Source: Mycobacterium lepromatosis
GTDB taxonomy: Bacteria; Actinomycetota; Actinomycetes; Mycobacteriales; Mycobacteriaceae
Length of the DNA stretch: 64,000 bases
NCBI RefSeq assembly: GCF_000975265.2
Contig: NZ_CP083405.1
Location: 2,108,001-2,172,000 of the forward strand
Direction of reading: 5' to 3'
Of the stretch, positions 41,010-52,262 are shown one piece after another (the first letter of the stretch is position 1; each line of letters starts with the position of its first letter). Under the pieces are notes generated by a model. The model was given only the letters and a program-made list of their open reading frames with translations. It made no database searches and was not told the DNA's origin. A program made the position numbers and the translations under genes.

Positions 41010-43961
41010 CTACTTCGTGTTGTTGAACTTAGTAATGGCGTCGTCGAGCCGCTGTAGCGCCGAACCGTAGGCGACGAAATCACCCTTTTTCTGTGCTTCG
41101 CGCGCCGCACCGATCACCGCCTGAATCTCTTGCAGCGCGGCGGCCTTGGCGGCTGACAGCGAAACCGACCTGTCTGGGGCCGACGGCATCACTGTGATCG
41201 GAGGCATCGAAGGACCTGCGGGCGGCTTCGGCGGTACCGCTTCGGTCGGTTCGATGCCGGTAGCCGCGGAAGCCGCGCCGGGCCCGAATAGCCCGGTGAG
41301 CGCGTCACCGACAGTGGGGCCGTATCCAATCTTGTCGTTGTACATCATTGCCACACGAATCAGACGCGGGTAAGACGAGGCGGCGTCGCTGACACCCGGT
41401 GATGCATAGACGGGTTCCACGTACAGCAGCCCACCCTGAGCCACCGGCAGCGTCAACAAGTTACCCCAACGGATCCGGTTTTGGTCGTCCCGTCCAATCA
41501 CACCCAGATCCTGGGATACCGCCGGATCGGTGGTGATCGCGTTATTGGCCAGTTTGGGACCGTTGACGTTTCCAGGAATGGTCAGCACGGTGATTTTGCC
41601 GTACGTCTCAGGATCAGAGCTGGCGCTGATGTAGGCGGCCAAGAAGTCTTGCTTGAACCTATTCATCGCGCTGGTCAGCTGATATGACGCCGAACTGTCG
41701 TTCTTGAGAATGTTTTTCGCAACGATGTAGTACGGCGGCTGATAACTGCTGGCAGTCGGATTCGGATCTAGCGGCACGTCCCAGAAATCCGATGTGTTGA
41801 AGAACGTTCCGGGATCATTGACATGGTATTTAGCCAACAGCATTCGCTGCACTTTGAACAGGTCTTCGGGATAGCGGAGATGCTCAGCCAGTTCGGGCGT
41901 GATCTCGCCTTTGGATCGGACGGTGCCCGGAAAAACCTTCATCCACACTTTCAGCACCGGATCATGCTCATCTTGCTGATATAGCGTCACAGCGCCGTCG
42001 TAAGCATCCACAGTGGCCTTCACCGAGTTCCGGATATACGCGACCCGCTTATCGGGAACCAAGCGATTGAAAGCCACTTCGGTGGAGTCGGCAGTCGCCG
42101 ACGAGAGTGAGGTACGTTCAGAGTAAGGATAGTTGTCCAGGGTGGTGTAGCCGTCGATGATCCACACCAGTCGCTTGTTCACAATGGCCGGATAGACGCT
42201 GCTGTCAGTCGTCAACCAAGGCGCCACCGCCTCCACCCGCTGCGCCGGATTACGGTTGAATAAAATCTTGCTGTTGGAACCAATCACGCTGGAAAACAAA
42301 AAGTTTCGCTCGGCAAATTTCGCAGCGAACACACTACGGGATAGCCAGCCGCCGATCGGGACTCCACCACTACCAGTGTAGGTGTATCTCTTGGTGTCGG
42401 TGTTGGTCTCGTAGTCGTATTCGCGGTCATCGCCATTTTTTCCGACGATCGCATAGTCAGCAGAGGTATTGGAGATCACCGGCCCGAAGTAAATGCGGGG
42501 TTGATCCAGCCGCGCCGGCCCTTCGGACACCATAGTACCGTTCCCAACGACATTGACCAGAAATTGAGGGTAGCCACCATTTTGGTTCGGGTCATTGGCG
42601 ATACCGCGCACGGTGTTCGCCGGCGACGCGATGAATCCGTTCCCGTGCGTGTAAACGGTATGCCGGTTGATCCAGTCACGCTGATTGTCAATCAACCTGT
42701 CCGGGTTGAGTTCACGCGCCGCCACAACGTAGTCACGCAGGCTACCCTTTTTGTCAAGGTAACGGTCAATCGACAGCTGATCGGGAAAATAGTAGAAGTT
42801 CTTACCCCGCTGAAATTGGGTAAACGCGGGGCTGACGATCGTGGGGTCGAGTAACCGGATGTTCGAGGTGGTAGCACGATCAGTGGCGATCTGCTGGGCG
42901 ATCGCAGACGCGTCGCCGGTGTAATTCCGATAGGTCACCACGTCTTCGGTCAAGCCATAGGCATGTCGGGTCGCGATGATACTTCGACTAATGTACTCGC
43001 TTTCCTTGCGCACCGCATCCGGCTTGGCGATGAGCTGTTCAACGATCAACGGCCAACCGGCACCCACAATCAACGATGATAGTAGCAGCAAAACCAAGCC
43101 GATGGCAGGAATCCGAAAGTCCCGTAAAGTGATCGCCGAGAACACGGCAGCAGCACAAATCAACGCAATCGCTATTAAGATTAGCTTGGCGGGCTGCACC
43201 GCGTTTATATCGGTGTATCCAGCGCCAGTGAACGGCTTATTGCTACGCGTATGCGACAGTAGTTCATATCGGTCCAGCCAATAGGCAACGGCTTTGAGGA
43301 GCACCAACACACCGACCAAGCTGACCAACTGGAGACGTGCCAAACGGCTTAGCGCACCAGTGCGTTCGGACAACCGGATGCCGCCGAAAATATAGTGCGC
43401 CAACAAGTTTACTACGAAAGCTAGAAACACTGCGACGAACATGTAGCTGAGCACCAGCCGGTAGAACGGCAGTTCGAACGCGTAAAAACCGAGGTCCTTG
43501 CCGAACTGTGGATCCCTGATACCAAAGTCATCGCCGTGCAAGAACAGTTGGATCCGGACCCAGTAGCTTTGTGCGATAATGCCGGCCAGTAGGCCGATCG
43601 CCGCAGGGATCCCGACGCCGACCAACCGCAGCCGCGATAACACCATGGCGCGATACCGCGCCACCGGATCGTTGTCGTGACTCGGGACAAAGACCGGACG
43701 AGCTCGGTAGGCAACCGCGAGCCCGGCAAACACTATGCCGCCGACCACCAGCCCGACTACCAGGAACACTACGACGCGGGTAACCAGCACGGTACTGAAC
43801 ACCGAACGGTAGCCAAGCTCACCGAACCACAGCCAGTCGACGTAAGCGTCGACCAATCGCGGACCCGCTAACAGCAACACGAGCCCACTCAGTGCAACTA
43901 TGATCAGAGTCCGGCTACGCCGAGTCAGTTTCGGCATCCTTGCGGCGGGCCGCATCCCCAC
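41010..43961 (-). CDS. Large conserved membrane protein, UPF0182 family
   Basis: 983 residues (Rv3193c, about 992). Seven N-terminal membrane spans within the first 320 residues (for example [20 protein letters not shown] and [19 protein letters not shown]), then a large outside domain with [57 protein letters not shown] and [20 protein letters not shown]. The C-terminal tail is Pro-rich followed by a coiled segment. The function is unknown; it is conserved across actinobacteria. ATG codons at 43961 (via GTG-like leader) and 43937 are both possible starts. Intact despite its size, implying strong selection. Confidence 0.93.
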   Translation of the reverse strand: MGMRPAARMPKLTRRSRTLIIVALSGLVLLLAGPRLVDAYVDWLWFGELGYRSVFSTVLVTRVVVFLVVGLVVGGIVFAGLAVAYRARPVFVPSHDNDPVARYRAMVLSRLRLVGVGIPAAIGLLAGIIAQSYWVRIQLFLHGDDFGIRDPQFGKDLGFYAFELPFYRLVLSYMFVAVFLAFVVNLLAHYIFGGIRLSERTGALSRLARLQLVSLVGVLVLLKAVAYWLDRYELLSHTRSNKPFTGAGYTDINAVQPAKLILIAIALICAAAVFSAITLRDFRIPAIGLVLLLLSSLIVGAGWPLIVEQLIAKPDAVRKESEYISRSIIATRHAYGLTEDVVTYRNYTGDASAIAQQIATDRATTSNIRLLDPTIVSPAFTQFQRGKNFYYFPDQLSIDRYLDKKGSLRDYVVAARELNPDRLIDNQRDWINRHTVYTHGNGFIASPANTVRGIANDPNQNGGYPQFLVNVVGNGTMVSEGPARLDQPRIYFGPVISNTSADYAIVGKNGDDREYDYETNTDTKRYTYTGSGGVPIGGWLSRSVFAAKFAERNFLFSSVIGSNSKILFNRNPAQRVEAVAPWLTTDSSVYPAIVNKRLVWIIDGYTTLDNYPYSERTSLSSATADSTEVAFNRLVPDKRVAYIRNSVKATVDAYDGAVTLYQQDEHDPVLKVWMKVFPGTVRSKGEITPELAEHLRYPEDLFKVQRMLLAKYHVNDPGTFFNTSDFWDVPLDPNPTASSYQPPYYIVAKNILKNDSSASYQLTSAMNRFKQDFLAAYISASSDPETYGKITVLTIPGNVNGPKLANNAITTDPAVSQDLGVIGRDDQNRIRWGNLLTLPVAQGGLLYVEPVYASPGVSDAASSYPRLIRVAMMYNDKIGYGPTVGDALTGLFGPGAASAATGIEPTEAVPPKPPAGPSMPPITVMPSAPDRSVSLSAAKAAALQEIQAVIGAAREAQKKGDFVAYGSALQRLDDAITKFNNTK

Positions 43962-44100
43962 TAGCTACGCTCCCTGCTCGATTTGACTGGCTTCGAGTTT
44001 GTTGGCACCCGTACTGCGGGGCCAGTTGCCAGATATCTTCTTGACGGTCACAACTCTACGCACCTCGGTACCCTTCTCGATGTCAGGCAAGGCGGCCAGG

Positions 44101-45123
44101 TTAACAGCTCGGCAGCTGGCCCCCTGACGTCATCGCGTGCAGTGCGTCCACTGCTTGGCTGAGATTCTCGACCTTCACCAACCGCAGGCCGGTGCGGTTA
44201 TCGAAGCGCGCTTCGTCGCAGTTCTTGGCGGGCACTAGAAACACCGTAGCGCCGGCAGCGCGGGCGGCAATCATCTTGTGCGCGACGCCTCCGATGGGGC
44301 CCACCTGGCCGTCGATACTGATGGTTCCGGTGCCCGCGACGAACGTCGACCCGACCAAGTCACCGGTGGTCAGCTTGTCGACAACCGCCAGGCTGAACAT
44401 CAGTCCAGCCGAGGGACCACCCACGTTGGCAAGGTTGAAATCCACCACGAACGGCGCCCACGGTGCATCCAGCACCGAGACACCCATAAAGCCGTAGTCG
44501 CGATCTTTGTTCGCACCCAGCGTGATCTGTACAACACCGGGCGGCTCGTTCTTGCGACGAAAATCGATGGTCACCACCTCGCCGGGCTTAGTTTTCTTCA
44601 GCAATCCGGTGAATTGCTCCACATTGGCCACCGGGCTACCGTTGACCGCGTCCACAGCATCACCGGCCTTCAGTTTTCCCGCCGACGGACCAGGATAACT
44701 GACTCTAGCAACGGTAACTGCAAAAGGGTACTGCAGGTATCCCAGTGCGGCATAAGCCGCACTGTCCTCGGACTGTTTGAAATCAGCATAGTTGCCCTTG
44801 TCAACGTCTTCCCTCGACTTTCCCGACGGGTAGATGAGGTCGCGCGGCACCAGCTGTTCTCGGCCGGACAGCCACAGTGTCAGGGCTTCGCCCAAGGTCA
44901 GACCGTCGCGCTGGGACACCGTCGTCATGTTGAGATGACCAGACGTCGGGTGCGTGTGCGCTCCTATGATCGCGACAACCTGCTTGCCATCCACCTCACC
45001 GAGTGTGTCAAAAGTGGGACCAGGACCCAGCGACACGAACGGCACCGTCACCACCGCGAGCAACACGCCGAAGACCAGAATCGGGACCAGCGCAACCAAC
45101 AACGTGAAAATCCGCCTGTTCAC
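44101..45123 (-). CDS. PDZ-domain Lon-like secreted/membrane serine protease
   Basis: 340 residues (Rv3194c). One N-terminal membrane anchor (FTLLVALVPILVFGVLLAVV), a PDZ domain around 130-210 (VSYPGPSAGKLKAGDAVDAV), and a C-terminal Lon-type S16 protease domain. The catalytic serine is in NVGGPSAGLMFSLAVVD and the lysine of the dyad in IGGVAHKMIAARAAGATVFL. The substrate is unknown. Divergent from the 45225 gene with a short shared promoter region. Confidence 0.93.
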   Translation of the reverse strand: MNRRIFTLLVALVPILVFGVLLAVVTVPFVSLGPGPTFDTLGEVDGKQVVAIIGAHTHPTSGHLNMTTVSQRDGLTLGEALTLWLSGREQLVPRDLIYPSGKSREDVDKGNYADFKQSEDSAAYAALGYLQYPFAVTVARVSYPGPSAGKLKAGDAVDAVNGSPVANVEQFTGLLKKTKPGEVVTIDFRRKNEPPGVVQITLGANKDRDYGFMGVSVLDAPWAPFVVDFNLANVGGPSAGLMFSLAVVDKLTTGDLVGSTFVAGTGTISIDGQVGPIGGVAHKMIAARAAGATVFLVPAKNCDEARFDNRTGLRLVKVENLSQAVDALHAMTSGGQLPSC

Positions 45124-45224
45124 GCCGCTTAGATTAGACGGACTCTCATCGGGCCCATTCGGCTAAGCTATAAGCATGACCCGGGGTGGCGCGTTCTGTC
45201 TCGCCTGTGAGTACCGTTGACAGT

Positions 45225-46625
45225 GTGGCTAACCCGCCTTTCGGCTTCTCCTCCGGAAACGACTCCCCAAACGATGAGTCGGGACGCGACAAGCACGGAA
45301 AAACCGGCCCCGATTCCGGCTCAAGCGCATCAGACCCGCTAGCTTCGTTCGGTATGAGTGGGGACTTCGGCATGAGCGACCTGGGACAGATCTTCACCCA
45401 ACTGGGTCAGATGTTCACCAGCGCTGGCACCGCAATGACCGCGGACAAACAACCCGGTCCAGTCAACTATGAATTGGCACGACGAGTTGCATCGAGTTCG
45501 ATAGGGTCTGTCGCACCCATCCCGGCAACCACAAGCTCGGCAATCGGCGATGCGGTACACCTCGCCGAGACCTGGCTGGATGGGGTTACCGCGCTGCCTG
45601 CAGGCACCACCAAAGCGGAGGGCTGGACCCCCGACGACTGGGTTAACAACACCTTGGAGACGTGGAAACAGCTATGTGATCCGATGGCCCAACAAATCTC
45701 GACAGTGTGGGCGGCATCGCTGCCTGAGGAGGCCAAGAGCATGGCCAGCCCGCTGCTGTCGATGATGTCGCAAATGGGCGGCATGGCGTTCGGTTCGCAA
45801 CTGGGCCAGGCATTGGGTCAATTGTCCCGCGAAGTGTTAACCTCGACCGATATCGGTCTGCCGTTGGGACCCAGGGGCGTCGCGGCTATGCTGCCACATG
45901 CTGTCGAGTCCTTCGCGAACGGGCTCGAACAAACACGCAGCGAGATCCTTACCTTCCTAGCCACTCGTGAGGCTGCACATCACCGCTTATTCAGCCATGT
46001 GCCTTGGCTGGCCGGTCAATTGCTGGGCGCCGTGGAAGCCTATGCCGCGGGTATGAAGATCGACATGAACGGAATTGAGGAGCTAGCACGCAACTTCAAC
46101 CCAACCTCTCTGTCCGATCCCGCCGCCATAGAGAAGCTGCTGGTTCAGGGCGTTTTCGAACCCCAAGCAACCCCGGCACAGACCCAGGCACTGGAACGGC
46201 TGGAGACTCTGCTGGCGCTGATCGAGGGCTGGGTGCAGGTAGTGGTGACCGCGGCGCTGGGCGATCGGATCCCAGGTGCCGCCGCGCTCGGCGAGACGCT
46301 GCGCCGACGTCGAGCCAGCGGTGGCCCGGCCGAACAGACATTCGCCACGCTGGTCGGCTTGGAGCTGCGGCCACGTAAGTTGCGGGAGGCCGCCGTGCTC
46401 TGGGAGCGCTTGACCCAGGCTGCCGATGTGGAACCCCGTGATGCTGTCTGGCAACACCCGGACCTGCTGCCCTCTGAGGGGGATCTCGACGACCCGGCCA
46501 GCTTCATCGACCGAATTATCGGTGGCGATACCAGCGGTATCGACGAGGCGATCGCCGAACTAGAGCTGGACCATGGCAACTCCGATGGTGGGAACTCCGG
46601 CTCTGGTGGTCCTGTAGATAACTGA
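45225..46625 (+). CDS. Zinc-dependent metalloprotease-like protein (DUF2342 family)
   Basis: 466 residues from the GTG at 45225 (VANPPFGFSSGNDS), the start most like M. tuberculosis Rv3195; a GTG at 45186 would add 13 residues. The N-terminal 50 residues are Gly/Ser/Asp-rich and low in complexity. The family motif TREAAHHRLFSHVPWL near residue 245 contains the histidine pair and acidic residue proposed to bind metal. GLELRPRKLREAAVLWE and DLLPSEGDLDDP close the conserved part. Proteolytic activity has not been shown to my knowledge. Confidence 0.9.
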   Translation: MANPPFGFSSGNDSPNDESGRDKHGKTGPDSGSSASDPLASFGMSGDFGMSDLGQIFTQLGQMFTSAGTAMTADKQPGPVNYELARRVASSSIGSVAPIPATTSSAIGDAVHLAETWLDGVTALPAGTTKAEGWTPDDWVNNTLETWKQLCDPMAQQISTVWAASLPEEAKSMASPLLSMMSQMGGMAFGSQLGQALGQLSREVLTSTDIGLPLGPRGVAAMLPHAVESFANGLEQTRSEILTFLATREAAHHRLFSHVPWLAGQLLGAVEAYAAGMKIDMNGIEELARNFNPTSLSDPAAIEKLLVQGVFEPQATPAQTQALERLETLLALIEGWVQVVVTAALGDRIPGAAALGETLRRRRASGGPAEQTFATLVGLELRPRKLREAAVLWERLTQAADVEPRDAVWQHPDLLPSEGDLDDPASFIDRIIGGDTSGIDEAIAELELDHGNSDGGNSGSGGPVDN

Positions 46626-46636
46626 TCGAGACGTAA

Positions 46637-47225
46637 ATGCCCGTCTCGAGTCATGCCGCAGGCTGCGCCCTAACCTCTATACGCTTGGACCCCGCGACAC
46701 CGGTGCTGCTGCGGCCGGACGGCACGGTGCAGGTCGGTAGGGATCCCCGCAAGACCGTGTTGGTCCGTCCACCAGTACGGCCCCGCAGCGGTGGAGTTAG
46801 CTGCGCTGCTGCAATCCCTGTGATCATCGACACCGATAGCCAAGTTGCAGCGGCAAGCCGGCCTGGGGGTTCGGATAACGCACAGCAGCCAGTATGCATG
46901 CCAGTCACTTCCGCGGTGGATCTGGTGGTCGTTGTTGGACCACCTGGTAGCCGACTTGCGCATGGTGCGCGATTTACACAACCGGGAGTGTGGTGTATCG
47001 CACCTTACAGTTCGTGTCCGTGACGGCACCAGCCTTACGGGGCCGCTGGTCATCATCGGCGTTCGTTACTGGCTGCCAAGCTTTTGCAGTCGCTTCGGTG
47101 CGCTAACAGGAGGTAGTACTCGGTTCCGGACCACCCTCGGCGTTGAACACCACATTGGAGTTCGATCCGGGCGCCGGCTCCATCGTCACGCACCAATGGA
47201 ACAGATATCCGTTGTGTTCATGGTG
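46637..47225 (+). pseudogene. ThiF/cyclodehydratase-like conserved protein (Rv3196-like), decayed
   Basis: Begins with an open frame, SIRLDPATPVLLRPDGTVQV and DPRKTVLVRPPVRP, then shifts: LDHLVADLRMVRDLHNRECG and LTVRVRDGTSLTGPLVI (46938-47055) in a second frame, and LNTTLEFDPGAGSIVTHQWN (47140-47200) in a third. The order follows Rv3196 between Rv3195 and the ABC1 kinase. At least three frame changes and a deletion. Confidence 0.8.
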
Positions 47226-47599
47226 ACAGCGATAGCTAACTTGCCGAGGCCTGCCTTAACTGTGTCGCTACCGATCGTCCCGGGTCCGGGACAAATCAAG
47301 CATACGCTCTTGCCAAATCGTCTGAAATCCTCTCCTTCAACATGCGATCATTGCGGTGTTTACTCAGCGTTTCGACAATCGCCCTAAACAGAGCTATGTT
47401 GCAGCGTTTGCTTTCCCTCCATGGCTTTCCGGTACCATCCTTCGAACATACGTTTCAATGAACCCCAAGATTGAACCTGCACGGAGTAAATTGGCTCGAC
47501 GCTGGATGATGCGGGTCAAAGGCCGCATGAAGTAGCCGTTTGATCAGGTTATGGCCATATCACGTTCATGGCGCGCCCACCGTCATGGATGATGGATGT
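47226..47599. other. Intergenic stretch before the ABC1 kinase gene
   Basis: About 370 bases without recognised coding content. It must carry the promoter of the downstream kinase gene, but no convincing -10/-35 pair was identified. Confidence 0.35.
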
Positions 47600-48919
47600 G
47601 TGGCAGACATCAAACGTGGTCAGGCTGCGCGCAACGCGAAGCTAGCCAGCATTCCGGTCGGCCTTGCCGGGCGAGCGGCGCTCGGGCTTGGCAAACGACT
47701 GACTGGCAAGTCGAAAGACGAGGTCAACGCCGAGCTGATGGAGAAGACCGCCCACCAGTTGTTCAGTGTCCTGGGCGAGCTCAAGGGCGGGGCAATGAAA
47801 GTAGGCCAGGCATTGTCTGTGATGGAAGCCGCGATTCCTGAGGAGTACGGCGAGCCCTACCGCGAAGCCCTGACCAAGCTGCAAAAGGACGCCCCGCCGT
47901 TGCCGGTCAACAAGGTGCATCGGGTGCTCGACGCCCAGTTAGGCATCAAGTGGCGGGACCGGTTCAGCTCGTTCAACGACACACCGGTGGCCTCGGCCAG
48001 CATCGGCCAGGTGCACAAAGCGGTGTGGTCCTATGGCCGCGAAGTGGCGGTCAAGATCCAGTATCCGGGTGCTGATGAGGCGTTGCGTGCCGACCTCAAG
48101 ACCATGCAGCGGATGGTTGGAGTACTCAAACAACTCTCTCCCGGCACTGACGTCCAAGGTGTGGTAAACGAATTAATCGAACGCACCGAGATGGAACTAG
48201 ATTATCGACTGGAGGCCGACAACCAGCGTGCTTTCGCCAAGGCATATCAAGGCGACCCACGCTTTTTGGTGCCACACGTGGTGGCGAGCGCACCGAAAGT
48301 GGTGATCCAGGAATGGATCGATGGTGTGCCGATGGCCGAAATCATCCGTAACGGAACCGCCCAACAACGTGACCGTATGGGAACACTGCTCCTCGAACTC
48401 ACCTTCGATGCACCACGTCGAGTGGAAATGCTACACGGCGACGCCCACCCAGGCAATTTCATGCTGCTGCCTGACGGCCGGATGGGCGTCATCGACTTCG
48501 GCGCTGTCGCGCCACTGCCTGGTGGTTTCCCAGTCGAGCTGGGGATGAGCATCCGATTGGCCCGGGACAAAAACTACAACCTGCTGCTGCAGACGATGGA
48601 GAGGGCCGGCTTAATCCAGAAAGGCCGACAGGTGTCTGTGCGCGACATTGAAGAGATGATGCGCCAGTACGTAGGACCGATCGAGGTCGAGGTTTTCCAC
48701 TACACACGTAAATGGCTGCAAAGAACGAGCCTAGACCGGTCGATGTCGCAGATCAGGACGGCACGGCAGTTGGATCTTCCGGCTAAACTGGCCCTTCCCA
48801 TGCGGGTGATCGCGTCGGTGGGCGCGATCCTCTGCCAACTCGACGCGCATGTGGCGACCAAGGCGCTGACCGAGAAGTTGGTTCCCGGTTTTGCCGAGCC
48901 CGATACCGCCGTCGTCTAA
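47600..48919 (+). CDS. ABC1/UbiB-family atypical kinase-like protein
   Basis: 439 residues from GTG 47600 (VADIKRGQAARNAKLAS); in-frame ATGs at 47585 and upstream are alternatives. Member of the ABC1/ADCK/UbiB family (Rv3197). The family N-helix is KGGAMKVGQALSVMEAAIPE, the alanine-rich nucleotide loop ASASIGQVHKAV, the catalytic lysine in VAVKIQYPG, and the kinase end HGDAHPGNFMLLPDGRMGVI with DFG as IDFGAVAP. In M. tuberculosis this gene lies next to whiB7 and has been linked to macrolide resistance. A few residues around KWLQRTSLDRSMSQ are shorter than in the orthologue. Confidence 0.92.
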   Translation: MADIKRGQAARNAKLASIPVGLAGRAALGLGKRLTGKSKDEVNAELMEKTAHQLFSVLGELKGGAMKVGQALSVMEAAIPEEYGEPYREALTKLQKDAPPLPVNKVHRVLDAQLGIKWRDRFSSFNDTPVASASIGQVHKAVWSYGREVAVKIQYPGADEALRADLKTMQRMVGVLKQLSPGTDVQGVVNELIERTEMELDYRLEADNQRAFAKAYQGDPRFLVPHVVASAPKVVIQEWIDGVPMAEIIRNGTAQQRDRMGTLLLELTFDAPRRVEMLHGDAHPGNFMLLPDGRMGVIDFGAVAPLPGGFPVELGMSIRLARDKNYNLLLQTMERAGLIQKGRQVSVRDIEEMMRQYVGPIEVEVFHYTRKWLQRTSLDRSMSQIRTARQLDLPAKLALPMRVIASVGAILCQLDAHVATKALTEKLVPGFAEPDTAVV

Positions 48920-48989
48920 CTCCCCAAGAGTGCACCTACGAGGCAGTCTCTTCAAGGAAGAGGTCGACAGTTGCACTTTCGTGACCTAA

Positions 48990-49298
48990 TGTCTCTAAAC
49001 AACGACGACATTCCTGCACCGTCATCAACAAGGATGCTTGCGATTCACGATCAAGCCTCGATCAAAGATTTCACCGCACCACACACCCCAATGTTCGGTC
49101 CACTCCAGCGGCTGCCGTCAGGCACTGGCAGCGGATCGGGCAACTCGCGCAGAACGTTTTGGCGCACTCCAGGTCTGCTGGGGTCTCAGCGAGCCATACG
49201 TCGGGGTTGTCGACATGGCAGGGCAACGCTGGCAGCGTCTGTTTAGGGATACATGTCCTTTTCACCTGCTTCCTGGTTTGGTGGCTGTCTTTCTTCAA
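48990..49298 (-). pseudogene. whiB7: WhiB7 resistance regulator, frameshifted
   Basis: Redox-sensitive iron-sulfur transcription factor that activates intrinsic antibiotic resistance. The minus strand reads KQTLPALPCHVDNPDVWLAE, AKTFCASCPIRCQCLTAAAG, so the four cysteines of the cluster are present. Then a one-base shift: the original frame gives CVVR-stop, while the +1 frame gives EHWGVWCGEIFDRGLIVNRK, the family GVWGGE turn (with Cys for one Gly), ending before the Arg-Gly-Arg AT-hook that contacts DNA. The natural N-terminus is also altered. I judge it nonfunctional. Confidence 0.85.
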
Positions 49299-49735
49299 GG
49301 ATCCGTACCATGTTGGGGGTTATTTGCCCCGAAGAACTGTGACCACGGATCCTAGTGATTTCTGGTCCGTGGCCATCTGGAGAAAATCAGGTTGACTAGC
49401 TGACTATGATGTCTATCATATGTAATTCGGTATAGCCCGCGATCCGCGGACGATTATTGTCTCGGCGAAGCGGTACTAACCCGCCGCCGATGTGGCGGCA
49501 TAAGGGTTCCCGCAGTCAGCACAGCTGCAACCACACCCGCACCAAACATGTTGTTGTATATTCAATCATCGTGGCCGCCCTCTTCTCCGTTTCTCCTGCC
49601 TGTAAACCTGACTTCAGCAGCCATAAGCGCCAGCCAGCAAAGTGCGGATTTGCGTGCAACGGTAGCAGCCGGCAGTTGCAACTGATTTTCTTACCTGTGC
49701 GTTTCTCTGCTATCAGTTAACCTAGGTACGGTCTA
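49299..49735 (-). promoter_or_regulatory. Probable whiB7 leader region
   Basis: 437 bases between whiB7 and uvrD2 with no coding frame on the minus strand. whiB7 in other mycobacteria has a leader of several hundred bases with a small upstream frame and an attenuator. A hairpin of that kind is present at 49341-49374. No intact promoter was demonstrated. Confidence 0.5.
49341..49374 (-). terminator. Hairpin in the whiB7 leader
   Basis: On the minus strand GGCCACGGA (49374-49366) pairs with TCCGTGGTC (49349-49341), eight Watson-Crick pairs and one G-U, with a 16-base loop. The location in the leader fits an attenuator. The U-rich run after it is weak (ACAGTTCTT). Confidence 0.45.
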
Positions 49736-51874
49736 TCAGGTCTGCGTCCTAGCCGCGCCGGGACGGCCACGAACTAACTGCAGCACGTCCGACCCGTATT
49801 GCTCAAGTTTGCGTACGCCGATACCCGGGACAGCGATCAACGCGGCCTCATCGGCAGGCAGCAACTCGGCAATCGCGATCAACGCGTTGTCGGTTAAGAC
49901 GACGTAAGCAGGCACATTCTGTTCCTTGGCAGTGCTAAGCCGCCACGCTTTGAGCTGCAGCAACAATTCTTCGTCAACGTCTGCGGCACATGTTTCACAC
50001 CGCTGCAGCATGACGGCAGCGGACGTGGTCAAGCCGCTGTTGCAGATACGGCAGCGCAACGTAGCGGTCCGATTACGCCGGGGTCTGCTCGACGCAGGAT
50101 TTCGACGCATCTGTGGCGCGATGCCGTTGAGGAACCGCGATGGCTTGCGACTCTGATATCCACCCGGAGTTCGCGATAACGCCCAGCTAAGTGTCAAATA
50201 TACTCGGGCCCTGGTGATTCCAACATAAAGCAGTCGACGCTCCTCCTCGACAAGCTCGCTGTCGGCACCATGCTCCAACGCGCGCGAGATGGGTAATGTT
50301 CCGTCGACCAATCCGACTAGGAACACCGCATCCCACTCAAGTCCTTTGGCGGCATGCAATGAGGCCAACGTGACGCCCTGTACCACCGGTGGGTGCCAGG
50401 CATCAGCCCGCAACCGAAGCTTGGCCAGCAACCCCGGAAGATCCAGCCACGGACGCTGCGCCACTTCGTCGTCGGCCAATTCAGCCAGTGCAGTCAACGC
50501 TTCCCAGCGATCCCGGGCTCGGCTGCCGACCGGCTGCTTAGCCGTTAGCCCCAATGGCTCCAGAACACCGCGGACCACGTCCGACAATGGGCCGTTCGGG
50601 CCTGTTTGGGAGCTGTGCTCCGAACTGCGCTGCAGGGCTAGCAGCGCCTGTTTGATCTCCTGGCGGTTGAAAAATCCCTCGCCGCCGTGGACCTGATAGG
50701 CAATCCCCGCCTCAGTCAACGCCTCCTCGTACGCCTCGGACTGCGCATTGACCCGGTAAAGCACCGCGATCTCGGATGGCGAAGTGCCGGATTCGATAAG
50801 TCGAACAATTGATATTGCCACGGCAGCAGCCTCAGCAGGCTCATCGGAATACTCGTGAAACGACGCGGCCGGACCCGGCTCACGCTGGCCGGACAGATGA
50901 AATTTGCTGACCGCAGCCCGGCCATGAGCCGCTGCGATCACCTGATTTGCAAGCGACACCACCTGTGGAGTAGACCGGTAGTCGCGCTCCAGGCGCACCA
51001 CCGTGGCATCGGGAAACCGTCGGGAAAAGTCAAGCAGGAAGCAAGGTGAGGCCCCAGTAAACGAGTAGATGGTCTGGTTGGCGTCGCCAACCACAGTCAG
51101 ATCATCTCGATCACCCAACCAGGCCGAGAGCACCCGTTGCTGTAGCGGGGTGACGTCTTGGTACTCATCGACTACAAAACAGCGATAACGGTCCCGGAAC
51201 TCCTCGGCTACCGCTGCGTCGTTCTCGATCGCGGCGGCGGTGTGCAGCAGCAAGTCATCAAAGTCGAGCAGTATGCCGCCTAGGACGCCATTGCCGTGGG
51301 TCTTGAGGGCTTCGTAGGCGGCGTAGACGCCCGCGATTTGCGCGGCGTCCAGCGGGGTGGCTCTACCGGCAGCGGACACGGCAGTCACGTATTCTTCGGG
51401 CCCGATAAGCGAGGCCTTGGCCCATTCGATCTCGCTGGCCAGGCCACACACATCATCAGTGCCAGCGTACAGCCTAACGCTACGAGCCGCCCGCGCAACA
51501 GTGGCAAACTTGCTGTCCAACAGCTGCCAGCCAATGTTACCGATCACCCGAGGCCAGAAATACCGCAACTGGCGATGCGCGGCAGCGTGAAAAGTCAAGA
51601 CTTGCACGACGCCACAATCCGAAACAGCCTGTGCGGAGGTGCCAAGCGTTCTCAACCGGGAGCGCATCTCCCCCGCTGCACGCTGGGTGAATGTCACCGC
51701 CAGCACCTGCCCAGCAGCGACTTGACCAGCACCAACAAGTTGAGCAATGCGGTGAGTGATGGTGCGGGTCTTCCCCGTTCCGGCGCCCGCAAGCACGCAA
51801 ACAGGTCCGCGTGGAGCCAGCACGACCTCGCGCTGCTTGTTGTCCAATCCAGCAATCAATGGATCTGCGACCAT
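49736..51874 (-). CDS. uvrD2: ATP-dependent DNA helicase UvrD2
   Basis: 712 residues, superfamily 1 helicase with an extra C-terminal module (Rv3198c). Walker A GAGTGKT at 30-36, motif Ia [12 protein letters not shown], Walker [15 protein letters not shown], motif [19 protein letters not shown], motif [21 protein letters not shown], motif [20 protein letters not shown]. The C-terminal zinc tetracysteine is CRICN...CETC and is followed by an HRDC domain ([30 protein letters not shown]). Full length with all motifs. Starts from ATG 51874. Confidence 0.96.
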   Translation of the reverse strand: MVADPLIAGLDNKQREVVLAPRGPVCVLAGAGTGKTRTITHRIAQLVGAGQVAAGQVLAVTFTQRAAGEMRSRLRTLGTSAQAVSDCGVVQVLTFHAAAHRQLRYFWPRVIGNIGWQLLDSKFATVARAARSVRLYAGTDDVCGLASEIEWAKASLIGPEEYVTAVSAAGRATPLDAAQIAGVYAAYEALKTHGNGVLGGILLDFDDLLLHTAAAIENDAAVAEEFRDRYRCFVVDEYQDVTPLQQRVLSAWLGDRDDLTVVGDANQTIYSFTGASPCFLLDFSRRFPDATVVRLERDYRSTPQVVSLANQVIAAAHGRAAVSKFHLSGQREPGPAASFHEYSDEPAEAAAVAISIVRLIESGTSPSEIAVLYRVNAQSEAYEEALTEAGIAYQVHGGEGFFNRQEIKQALLALQRSSEHSSQTGPNGPLSDVVRGVLEPLGLTAKQPVGSRARDRWEALTALAELADDEVAQRPWLDLPGLLAKLRLRADAWHPPVVQGVTLASLHAAKGLEWDAVFLVGLVDGTLPISRALEHGADSELVEEERRLLYVGITRARVYLTLSWALSRTPGGYQSRKPSRFLNGIAPQMRRNPASSRPRRNRTATLRCRICNSGLTTSAAVMLQRCETCAADVDEELLLQLKAWRLSTAKEQNVPAYVVLTDNALIAIAELLPADEAALIAVPGIGVRKLEQYGSDVLQLVRGRPGAARTQT

Positions 51875-51999
51875 TAGCTATAGGATCCATCTTGGCAGCC
51901 GAGGCCAAGAAGCCTTGCACATCGCCAAGCCCGTTGCCTCGCTCAGTGTCAAGGCCTGGCTCACCAAGCCTGCATATTCGTAGAGCCACGATAAGTACT

Positions 52000-52262
52000 T
52001 ACGGCCAATGCTACACCTAGCATATTCCATATCACACAACGTCGTGGTGCGACTCCTAGGTGCGGCTAAAGACAGCTGCTCGAAGCCGACGAACTCTCTA
52101 CGACGAGGTCGACATCGACCACAACGCCCCGACCACGGAGCTCGTCAACTCGGTCAACGGGCAGCAACAGGACGATCCCGACAGGGAAGTTCGCCGATCG
52201 GTCGACATTGACCAAACTCGAGCGTGAGTGCAGTCCAGGCTAGCCGAGGTCACCGGCTAACG
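52000..52262 (+). pseudogene. Glutaredoxin-like mycoredoxin (Rv3198A-like), decayed
   Basis: Frames read RLKTAARSRRT-like sequence then YDEVDIDHNAPTTELVNSVN (52100-52160), and after a shift TIPTGKFADRSTLTKLE, which is the glutaredoxin TVP-cis-proline segment and C-terminal helix. The N-terminal CxxC active site is not recoverable. Divergent from uvrD2 as in M. tuberculosis. Confidence 0.75.

Noticed and set aside
44278..45132. 284-codon plus-strand frame opposite the PDZ protease gene
   Set aside because: Antisense shadow of an intact Lon-like protease with complete catalytic motifs.
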